64,000 nucleotides of DNA, taken from NCBI RefSeq assembly GCF_034676545.1, contig NZ_JAUCBZ010000015.1, forward strand, positions 310,001 to 374,000, in the 5' to 3' direction. Of the stretch, positions 16,701 through 23,246 are shown one piece after another (positions within the stretch are counted from its first letter, which is position 1; the number at the start of each line of letters is the position of its first letter). Source of the DNA: Pararhodobacter sp. GTDB taxonomy: Bacteria; Pseudomonadota; Alphaproteobacteria; Rhodobacterales; Rhodobacteraceae. The position numbers and the translations under genes were made by a program. Below the pieces are notes generated by a model. The model ran no database searches. It had not been told where the DNA came from and saw only the letters and a program-made list of their open reading frames with translations.

Positions 16701-17302
16701 AATCTCGATTGTAGGTCGTCAAGGATTTCTGCAGCGGGGGTTCCGTACGTGAACTGGCGCAGCCAGTCGCCGTCCGGACCGATCAGGTAGAGCGCGGGAC
16801 TGTGAGACATGGAATAGCCGTCCGGCGCTGTGACGTCGTCCTCACGTTCGAAAAATATGTGGAAGCTGTTGGCCGCCGCACGTGTCTGCGCGCCTTCCCC
16901 GGCCAATCCGATGATGGACGGATGGAATGCCGCAGTGAATTCGGCAAGGCCAAGCGCCCGGTCCCGTTCAGGATCAATTGAGATGAACAAAGGTTGCACC
17001 TCAACGGATTGAGCACCCAAGTCGTCCATGATCTGTGCGACTTCGGCAAGCGTCGTCGGGCACACGTCCGGGCAATTGGTGAAGCCGAAGAACACCAAAA
17101 GATATTTGCCCGCAAAGTCGGCAGGCGTTCGCATTTGCCCTTCCGCGTCCGGAAGGGCAAAGGTTGGGCGGAAGGGCGCTTCATCGACGCCCGATGGCGC
17201 GCGGGCGCCCGCAAACTGCCAAGCCCCAAAAGCCAGCGAGGCCAATGCGGCGGCAGCCCAGAGGATTTTCTGCAAATATGTCAGTCGCATTCGATTGTAC
17301 AT
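16697..17302 (-). CDS. SCO1/SenC-family copper chaperone (first copy)
   Basis: 201-residue membrane-anchored thioredoxin-fold protein. It has an N-terminal helix (LQKILWAAAALASLAFGAWQ), the copper-binding FFGFTNCPDVCPTTLAEVAQ motif, and the distal histidine in YSMSHSPALYLIGPDG. First gene of the SCO-PCu(A)C-SCO-DUF411 operon. The ATG at 17302 is used; an in-frame ATG at 17290 is possible, and the leader is very short if the MerR-type promoter at 17319-17349 is used. The promoter suggests metal-inducible expression rather than simple respiratory control. Confidence 0.92.
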   Translation of the reverse strand: MYNRMRLTYLQKILWAAAALASLAFGAWQFAGARAPSGVDEAPFRPTFALPDAEGQMRTPADFAGKYLLVFFGFTNCPDVCPTTLAEVAQIMDDLGAQSVEVQPLFISIDPERDRALGLAEFTAAFHPSIIGLAGEGAQTRAAANSFHIFFEREDDVTAPDGYSMSHSPALYLIGPDGDWLRQFTYGTPAAEILDDLQSRL

Positions 17303-17318
17303 TCCAAGTATCTTGTTC

Positions 17319-17349
17319 GGCCTAAACCCTCTAGCAGCTTTAGCTTCAA
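17319..17349 (-). promoter_or_regulatory. MerR-type promoter for the SCO-PCu(A)C operon
   Basis: On the minus strand: -35 TTGAAG (17349-17344), a 19-bp spacer holding the imperfect dyad CTAAAG-CTG-CTAGAG, and a weak -10 TAGGCC (17324-17319). The long spacer and the dyad are the features of promoters activated by MerR-family metal sensors. It shares most bases with the promoter at 25541-25571. Confidence 0.65.
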
Positions 17350-17493
17350 GCCCATCATTTCGAATTCACGAAAGAATGAGCCACTTGGCTGCCCAAATAG
17401 GGGCAGCGAAAATCTTCGTCTCTCCGTAGACGCGCAGGCCGATTTCTGGTGCCGGTCGACCGCCCCCTAAGTCCGAGACAACCGACCTCCGGC

Positions 17494-18675
17494 TCAAATC
17501 TTGATCAATGCTGCCGTGGCGTACATGAAAGCGACCCCACCCAAGAACCCTCCAAGGACGGCCGGTGACATCAACGTCGCCTGCCTGTCAGCGTTCTGTC
17601 GCACAAGATAGGCGCTGACTTCGACCATGACTTGCAAGATTGCACCTGCCCCGACGGCCAGCGCCAGCGCGGACCATTGCGGTGCGTAGGCAAGGCTGCC
17701 CGCCCACATTCCAAGGATCGCCGGGCCACCGGCGAGCAGAGTCAGGGCCGCGAAGGTCCAGAGCGCAGGCCGGGCCCGAAGCATCGGGGCGGCGATGCCG
17801 ATGCCCTCGGTGACATTGTGCAGGGCAAAGCCGAGGACAAGGAAGGTGCCAAGCCCGGCTGATCCGGCGGCGAATGCACCGCCAATCGCCAACCCTTCGC
17901 CAAAGTTGTGAAGCCCGATGCCGAGGGCGATGTAGAACGCAAGTGCGATGCCTTCCGGATTGCCGCGCCAACGCCCTATCGCCATCAGCAAGAGAAAGCT
18001 TGCCAGCGCCGCCAGCCAGACCATTGCGGAGCCCTGGAAAATCGCAGCCGCTTCTGTAGAAAGCTCCAGCGCCTCGGAAATAGTGTCTATCAGTAGGAAA
18101 GCCAGCAACCCGACCGTCAGAGCCAGCAGAAAGTTCATCCCGCGCCGACCGACTCCCTTCATGGCTGGATAGAACATCAAGCCAAGCGCCACTGGCAGAA
18201 GGCCGACGATCGCCCCGATCACCGCCTGGAGCCGAAGTTGCCCCCAGGTGGCACTTGGCGTCGACACAGCGACCTCAATCTCGTGCCCGAAGGTCGCACC
18301 GGAGTTGGACAACAAGTTGACATGATGGGCCTCGCCAAGAACCCACGGATAGGGAATTCGCAACCAGACTGCGTCGCCCCGGGCTATCGGCCCCGCCGGT
18401 TCCTGCGTGAAGCTCCAATAGGCATCATCCACGGCAACCTGCGCGACCACCATTGCATCCGATCCGCCAGCACGCACTCTCAGCGATATTCCCGACCCGT
18501 CTAGGATCGCCCGTTCGACCGTCAACGCCTCGACCGGCGGAGCGCCGTTGTTAAAACCGCGCAGGGGATCGAGCGAGGCAATCCAGACAAAGGCACCCAG
18601 CATGGCGGCCAGTGGCACGAGAACCAGAAGCAGCCGGATCAGTGGCGGGCGGCGGGTTTGGCTTTGGTCGGTCAT
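17494..18675 (-). CDS. ZIP-family metal transporter
   Basis: 393-residue inner-membrane protein. After one N-terminal helix (LLLVLVPLAAMLGAFVWI) comes a periplasmic beta-type domain of roughly 110 residues, then eight or so membrane helices. The ZIP metal-site motifs HNFGEGLAIGG and HNVTEGIGIA lie in consecutive helices. The extra N-terminal domain is longer than in ZupT. The start at 18675 is chosen because it overlaps the multicopper oxidase stop (ATGA), so both genes form one operon. Probable substrates are Mn, Fe or Zn; the divergent MntR-type regulator favours manganese or iron, by inference. Confidence 0.9.
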   Translation of the reverse strand: MTDQSQTRRPPLIRLLLVLVPLAAMLGAFVWIASLDPLRGFNNGAPPVEALTVERAILDGSGISLRVRAGGSDAMVVAQVAVDDAYWSFTQEPAGPIARGDAVWLRIPYPWVLGEAHHVNLLSNSGATFGHEIEVAVSTPSATWGQLRLQAVIGAIVGLLPVALGLMFYPAMKGVGRRGMNFLLALTVGLLAFLLIDTISEALELSTEAAAIFQGSAMVWLAALASFLLLMAIGRWRGNPEGIALAFYIALGIGLHNFGEGLAIGGAFAAGSAGLGTFLVLGFALHNVTEGIGIAAPMLRARPALWTFAALTLLAGGPAILGMWAGSLAYAPQWSALALAVGAGAILQVMVEVSAYLVRQNADRQATLMSPAVLGGFLGGVAFMYATAALIKI

Positions 18676-19880
18676 GCCCCCGCCTCCTGGACGTCGAAAA
18701 AGCCCATCCAACCAAGTTCGGTGAACTCGGCCTGGTGGGCATGGAACATGTACAGCCCATCCTCGTGGTCGGCGAAGCTGAACTCGAGGATGCCGCGTTG
18801 CGCCTGACATTGCATGATCACATCGACCGTACGCAGGGTGGGCGTAAGTTGGGTGCCAGTGTCGTAATAGTCGAAGAAATTACCGTGCAGGTGGAACGAG
18901 TTGATCGGGTCGAACTCGGTCGCGTTCATGAGATAAATGCGTACCGGGCGCGACTTGTCGATCCGGATCGGCTCGTTCATGTAAGCTTGACCGACCGTGT
19001 TGACGGCATAGACCTCGTTGGCGCCATCGAAATTGGTGTCGAAGCCATTCATCACCATTGCCAGTTCCTGCCACTCGGCGTTTTCTGGACTGCCGAGAAC
19101 GCGCGACGCCGCAATAGACGCGTGTTCGGGGTGGCGGGCCGGATCGGGGTCGACCACGAACAGGCCGTACATGCCCTTGTGCATATGCCGTTTCAGCGGC
19201 AGTGCGTGGCAATGATAAAGATGACAGCCGAAGGGCTTGGCATCGAACTCGTAGACAAACTCCTCGCCCGGGTCGATCAATCCAGCGCCTTGAATTCCGT
19301 CCATTCTCGCCGAATGAATGCCGTGAAAGTGCATGGAATGTGGGTGTGAACCGAGGTTACGAAAGATGATCCGCAGCCGCTCACCTTCCTTTGCGCGCAG
19401 CGCGGGGCCGGGCACGCGACCGTTGAACGTCCAGGCGGGAAAGAACACGCCGGGAGCGATCTCGATTTCCATGTCGATGGCTTCGACCTCGAAGGTACGC
19501 AACGTGCGGCCATCCGGAAGGATTTCGGTGCGGCCAGTATCCCAATCGGTCAACATGGAAATCGGGTCGAACCCGTTCCGGTCGTGATCGACGCGGCCGA
19601 CCATCGTCATATTGCCGTGCGCCATGCCACTGCTATGGGCCGAATACGGATCGGGCGCCCCGCCGGACATGGCATGCCCCGCCATTGGGCCCTGCGTCGC
19701 CTGTGATTGTGCGCGGCTCGCGGCCACGGCTGCCCCGCTGGCAGCCGCCAAACCGCCGACCAACAGCGCACGTCGCGACGCCGAAACTGGCTCCGCACCT
19801 ATGACAGGTGGCGCTGTGGGTCGCGTTTTCTCCACGGCGGGCGATGTATCGCGCGCCCACTTCCCGGTATCGACTGACAT
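18672..19880 (-). CDS. Multicopper oxidase, Tat-exported
   Basis: 402-residue oxidase. The N-terminal part carries SASRRALLVGGLAAASGAA, a twin-arginine-like signal. Copper ligands seen: HSMHFHG and CHLYHCHALPLKRHMHKGM in the first cupredoxin domain (type 1 Cys-His-Met set), and NSFHLHGNF and MFHAHQAEFTELGWMG in the second. In the last motif the usual HCHxxxH cysteine is Ala, so the type 1 site sits only in the first domain. The ATG at 19880 is chosen for its AAGGGAC ribosome site. It is cotranscribed with the ZIP gene and likely oxidises Mn or Fe; that substrate is inferred from context. Confidence 0.9.
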   Translation of the reverse strand: MSVDTGKWARDTSPAVEKTRPTAPPVIGAEPVSASRRALLVGGLAAASGAAVAASRAQSQATQGPMAGHAMSGGAPDPYSAHSSGMAHGNMTMVGRVDHDRNGFDPISMLTDWDTGRTEILPDGRTLRTFEVEAIDMEIEIAPGVFFPAWTFNGRVPGPALRAKEGERLRIIFRNLGSHPHSMHFHGIHSARMDGIQGAGLIDPGEEFVYEFDAKPFGCHLYHCHALPLKRHMHKGMYGLFVVDPDPARHPEHASIAASRVLGSPENAEWQELAMVMNGFDTNFDGANEVYAVNTVGQAYMNEPIRIDKSRPVRIYLMNATEFDPINSFHLHGNFFDYYDTGTQLTPTLRTVDVIMQCQAQRGILEFSFADHEDGLYMFHAHQAEFTELGWMGFFDVQEAGA

Positions 19881-19929
19881 AGGCGTGGTCCCTTCAGGTG
19901 AAACGCAGGCCAAAGCCCTGGTGCAAAAA

Positions 19930-19945
19930 GTTAGCTTAGGCTAAC
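19930..19945. promoter_or_regulatory. Palindromic operator for the MntR/DtxR-type regulator
   Basis: GTTAGC-TTAG-GCTAAC: a perfect 6-bp inverted repeat around a 4-bp centre, midway between the divergent oxidase and regulator genes. It resembles the TTAGNNNNNNCTAA core of DtxR/MntR binding sites. A half-like GGCTAAG follows at about 19952. Function is inferred from position and motif. Confidence 0.68.
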
Positions 19946-19996
19946 AATCAAGGCTAAGACTTTACGAGTCAATCCCGATCATGCGAGGGTGACGAC

Positions 19997-20455
19997 ATGA
20001 CGAATGATCAGAACCTTGAAACAGCACCACAAGAAGTCGAGGCACGTGCCGTTGAAGCCCGCGTAGAGGCATTCATCGGCGTGCGCGAGGCGCGTCGCAG
20101 CGAAGTGGCGGAAGACTATGTCGAACTGATCGCCGAACTGATCCACGACAACGGCGAGGCCCTGCCGGTCGATATCGCGACCCGAATGGGTGTGACCGCG
20201 CCGACAGTCGCGAAAACGCTCGGCCGTCTGGCGCGGGATGGCCTGATAACCCGCGCCAAATACCGCTCAGTCTTTTTGACCGAGGAAGGCCGGGCGCTCG
20301 CCAAGGAATGCAGGCACCGCCACGAGATTGTCCTGCGGTTTCTCCTGAGCCTCGGACTTGACCCAGAGACGGCGGAACGCGATGCCGAAGGCATCGAGCA
20401 CCACGTCAGCGAACGGACGCTTGCCCTATTCGCTGACTTTGCAGACCGGTCCTAA
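19997..20455 (+). CDS. MntR/DtxR-family metal-dependent repressor
   Basis: 152-residue regulator. Seen: a winged HTH (DYVELIAELIHDNGEALPVD then IATRMGVTAPTVAKTLGRLA) and a metal-binding/dimerisation domain with RHRHEIVLRFLLSLGLDPET and EGIEHHVSERTLALF, the pattern of manganese-responsive MntR of alphaproteobacteria. It lacks the SH3 domain of DtxR. It is divergent from the multicopper oxidase-ZIP operon, with a palindromic operator between, so it probably represses that operon and perhaps itself when Mn or Fe is abundant. Convergent with the dsbA-like gene, 7 bp apart. Confidence 0.9.
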   Translation: MTNDQNLETAPQEVEARAVEARVEAFIGVREARRSEVAEDYVELIAELIHDNGEALPVDIATRMGVTAPTVAKTLGRLARDGLITRAKYRSVFLTEEGRALAKECRHRHEIVLRFLLSLGLDPETAERDAEGIEHHVSERTLALFADFADRS

Positions 20456-20462
20456 GCGCCGA

Positions 20463-21122
20463 TCAGGCGTTTTCGACCGCGAGACGGACTTCGGCGATCA
20501 AGCTGTCGCGACTCAAATTCTCGATCCGCCGTCCGTCGAGGTAGAACGTTGGTGTCTGGCGAATTCCCAATGCTTCGACATCGGCTGTGTCTTGATTGAT
20601 TGTCCCAGTGATTCCCGGAAAGAGCCGATCGTTTTGCGCGCGCTGGAGAACAAGGCCAGCAGCCCCCGCGATGTTCCAAGCCACATCCATCCTCGGCGTG
20701 CCATGCACGGCCCAGTTCGGCTGTTGCTCCAGCAAGGCATCCAGAACGGGTTCAAAAACGTCCTGCATCCGCGCGGCCTCGAGGATGCGTACCGCCTCAT
20801 CCGACCCCTCGTGGAATATGGTATAGCGCAATACAACCCGTACTTGCGTCGGGAACTGTCGCCGGATTCCTTGGACAACCGGATGATAAGCGCGGCAGGC
20901 TTCACAGGACGGATCGAAAAACTCCACCAGCGTGACCGGTGCGCCCACCGGTCCAAAACTCGGCGAATAGGCGCGAATCAAAAGCGCCGGGTCAGCACGG
21001 GGGATGGCCGCAGCAGCGGCCTCAGCTTCGGCCTCGCGTCGGCGAGACAAGAATACATAGCCGCCACCAAAGGCTGCTGCCCCAATTGCCGACGCCCCCA
21101 ACAACACAGTACGACGATTCAT
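20463..21122 (-). CDS. DsbA-family thioredoxin-fold protein
   Basis: 219-residue exported oxidoreductase. An N-terminal signal/anchor (TVLLGASAIGAAAFGGGYVF) precedes a thioredoxin domain with active site DPSCEACRAYHPVV (CxxC) and the cis-proline strand IRQTPTFYLDGRRI. It acts in disulfide formation in the periplasm, with the DsbB encoded immediately upstream as likely partner. The ATG at 21122 overlaps the dsbB stop (ATGA) and follows GAAAGGA. Last gene of the six-gene metal operon. Disulfide enzymes in such an operon may protect or repair thiols attacked by soft metals; that is inference. Confidence 0.9.
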   Translation of the reverse strand: MNRRTVLLGASAIGAAAFGGGYVFLSRRREAEAEAAAAAIPRADPALLIRAYSPSFGPVGAPVTLVEFFDPSCEACRAYHPVVQGIRRQFPTQVRVVLRYTIFHEGSDEAVRILEAARMQDVFEPVLDALLEQQPNWAVHGTPRMDVAWNIAGAAGLVLQRAQNDRLFPGITGTINQDTADVEALGIRQTPTFYLDGRRIENLSRDSLIAEVRLAVENA

Positions 21123-21556
21123 GTCTGATTTCCTTTCGGTACAAGTAAGCAAGTAAGAATCGCGGCAAAAGCAGCCAACGACAGATAAGGGATGGGTAGC
21201 CCGAATATCATCTGCGACGGGCCACTGCAGGATGGTCCATCTGCTGTGCAGGGAACGATCGCCTCGGGCACGATCCCGAGATAAAGACCCGCGTGCCACC
21301 CCGCCAATGCAAGACCTGCGAGCGTCAACAGTACGGCGTAAGGTCGTGCTACGCCGTCGCCGCGCCACATCGACAAACCAAGGATCGGCACAAGTGGAAA
21401 CATCGCGATGCGCTGATACCAGCACAGGGTACAGGGCATCTGGCCCATCACCTCGCCAATGAACAGCGCACCCAGTGTGGCTGCAAGCGCGATCAGAAAC
21501 GCGGCAAGGAGGAGAATGTCTTCGCGTGAAAGTGCCTGTGATTCAGGTTTGGTCAT
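21119..21556 (-). CDS. dsbB: DsbB-family disulfide bond formation protein
   Basis: 145-residue four-helix membrane protein. It shows the quinone-reductase motif MPCTLCWYQRIAMFP with CxxC and the second loop cysteine pair VPCTADGPSC. DsbB reoxidises DsbA using ubiquinone. Start at 21556 (MTKPESQALSREDILLLAAF) overlaps the lspA end by 14 bases, and its stop overlaps the dsbA-like start, so all three are coupled. Confidence 0.9.
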   Translation of the reverse strand: MTKPESQALSREDILLLAAFLIALAATLGALFIGEVMGQMPCTLCWYQRIAMFPLVPILGLSMWRGDGVARPYAVLLTLAGLALAGWHAGLYLGIVPEAIVPCTADGPSCSGPSQMIFGLPIPYLSLAAFAAILTCLLVPKGNQT

Positions 21557-22028
21557 CGGCGGATCCCTTTCGGCTGCGTAAGGGGATGGCCGTTGCGATG
21601 ATGCACATTGCGCCCAGAAAAATTGCGATATCTGCAAGGTTGAACGTCGGCCAGTGCCAGTCTCGCCAATAGAAATCAAGGAAGTCGGTCACCGCCCCCT
21701 GTCGCACCCGGTCAATGATATTGCCAAGCGACCCGCCGACGATCAGCGCAAAACCCGCGCGCTCCAAGGGATGCCGCGACCGAAACGCCACAACAGCCAA
21801 ACCCAGCGTCAACACGCCCGTCAGTCCGGCCATGACCAAGGGCTTGCCAGACATGACGCCCGACAACATGCCGAAGCTCGCTCCTTCGTTGAAGCCAAGC
21901 GTGAGGTTGAAGCCGGGTAGAATCGAAAAGGGCATGTCCGCCGAAAGCAGCGACAATGCAAGAGCCTTAGTCACCTGATCGGCAACCGCAGCGACGGCGA
22001 TCACAAACAGCATCAGGGGCGTTTTCAT
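21543..22028 (-). CDS. lspA: Lipoprotein signal peptidase (LspA)
   Basis: 161-residue membrane aspartyl protease that cleaves prolipoprotein signals. Motifs seen: FNEGASFGMLSG, GGSLGNIIDRVRQGAVTDFL with the first catalytic Asp, and FNLADIAIFLG with the second; four membrane helices. The ATG at 22028 overlaps the stop of the methyltransferase-like gene by 4 bases. A housekeeping lspA normally lies beside ileS, so this is an accessory copy. LspA homologues accompany lead-resistance ATPases in pbr-type operons (PbrC), which fits here. Confidence 0.93.
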   Translation of the reverse strand: MKTPLMLFVIAVAAVADQVTKALALSLLSADMPFSILPGFNLTLGFNEGASFGMLSGVMSGKPLVMAGLTGVLTLGLAVVAFRSRHPLERAGFALIVGGSLGNIIDRVRQGAVTDFLDFYWRDWHWPTFNLADIAIFLGAMCIIATAIPLRSRKGSADDQT

Positions 22029-22648
22029 GATGCCTCCTTTCGGGGCAGCCCGATCCATCGCGGTACGGACCTCATATAGGCATCGTATTCGGACCCGATC
22101 GCCGCGCGCAGTGCGGTTTCTTCGGATCGGACCTGTGCAGAGGCCAACCGGATAAAGAGCAGCGGTGCCACGGCCGTTGGCAGTGATGGGATAGCCAAGG
22201 CAACACCGATTAGCAGTAAGAATTGTCCGACAAAGGTCGGGTTGCGGCTGAACTTGAAGATACCACCTGACACGAGATCTCCGGTAGCACCTTCTTTGAC
22301 ACCCACACGCCAAGAGGCACCCATCGAAAGCTGTGCCACCACAGCAATCAGAGCACCGCTACCCGCGAGAGTGATACCCAGAGTGCCGAACACAGGAAAG
22401 CGGCCTTCCGTCCAAAGCGGGTCTAGTCTTTGCAACAGAGGTAGGGTCATCCAGACGAGCGGTCCAAAGAGGGCCATGGAGAAGGCAGCACGGTAACCCA
22501 GAGCGGCTAGTCGGTCGTGACCACCAGACTGTCCGATGAGCCAGACCTGCTTTCCAGCGGCCTTGGCGGCGCGATAAGTGCCCCAGTAGAAAAGCGCAAG
22601 ATATGCGAGCAGAACAGCAAGCGCCGCCCAGCCAAACCAAGTGTTCAT
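22025..22648 (-). CDS. Isoprenylcysteine carboxyl-methyltransferase-like membrane protein 1
   Basis: 207-residue integral membrane protein of the ICMT/PEMT group. About five hydrophobic helices are followed by the SAM-binding signature GGIFKFSRNPTFVGQFLLLI and the C-terminal EETALRAAIGSEYDAYMRSV-PRW. Such enzymes methylate lipids or prenylated substrates; the bacterial substrate is unknown. It lies between lspA (4-base overlap) and a paralogue one base upstream, within the ATPase operon. Confidence 0.82.
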   Translation of the reverse strand: MNTWFGWAALAVLLAYLALFYWGTYRAAKAAGKQVWLIGQSGGHDRLAALGYRAAFSMALFGPLVWMTLPLLQRLDPLWTEGRFPVFGTLGITLAGSGALIAVVAQLSMGASWRVGVKEGATGDLVSGGIFKFSRNPTFVGQFLLLIGVALAIPSLPTAVAPLLFIRLASAQVRSEETALRAAIGSEYDAYMRSVPRWIGLPRKEAS

Positions 22649-22649
22649 G

Positions 22650-23243
22650 TCAGGATCCTTGTCTTTCGTCCACGCGCGGCCATCCGAGAAAACGCGCGGT
22701 TCTTAATTTATAGGCGGCGAATTCGGCGCCGTGGCTGCGCTCGAGAGCGCGCTCCTCGAGAAAAACAGCGAAAATGTAAAACCCGGCCCAGACGGCGAGG
22801 GCCGCCATAATCGGGGCTTTGGGCAACAAGATTGCCCAACCGGCGAGACCCATCCAGGTAGCGACATAGACGGGGTTACGACTGAACCGAAACCAACCGC
22901 CTTCTTGCAATGCCCCGTCCTGGCCAAAGGCTACGCTCCAGCCAAGTTGCAGAGTCGCATGCACCGCGATCCCAAATCCGAGGATCAACAGCACAATACC
23001 GATCCAGAAGCCTGGCATGCCGGGGCTAGGCGCGACCTCTGGAATGACCAGCAGCGAGACAACGATCAGGCCCCAAAACAAGATCCTGAACGGCCAGATG
23101 AACTTCGCGTATACAGGGCCATTGCGGTTCTTTGGGGGCCACAATTGCGCGGTGGGATCAAGCGTTGCGCGAACCGAACGCACCAGCAAATAGGCGCCTG
23201 CAACGAAGGGAACCCATTCCAAGAATGTTGAGAATTGCATCAT
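22650..23243 (-). CDS. Isoprenylcysteine carboxyl-methyltransferase-like membrane protein 2
   Basis: 197-residue paralogue of the preceding gene with several membrane helices and the motif GGWFRFSRNPVYVATWMGLA, then ERSHGAEFAAYKLRTARFLG-WP. It starts 3 bp after the ATPase stop. Two such methyltransferases in tandem in one operon suggests a specific membrane-lipid or lipoprotein modification linked to the metal pump; the substrate is not known. Confidence 0.82.
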   Translation of the reverse strand: MMQFSTFLEWVPFVAGAYLLVRSVRATLDPTAQLWPPKNRNGPVYAKFIWPFRILFWGLIVVSLLVIPEVAPSPGMPGFWIGIVLLILGFGIAVHATLQLGWSVAFGQDGALQEGGWFRFSRNPVYVATWMGLAGWAILLPKAPIMAALAVWAGFYIFAVFLEERALERSHGAEFAAYKLRTARFLGWPRVDERQGS

Positions 23244-23246
23244 CTC

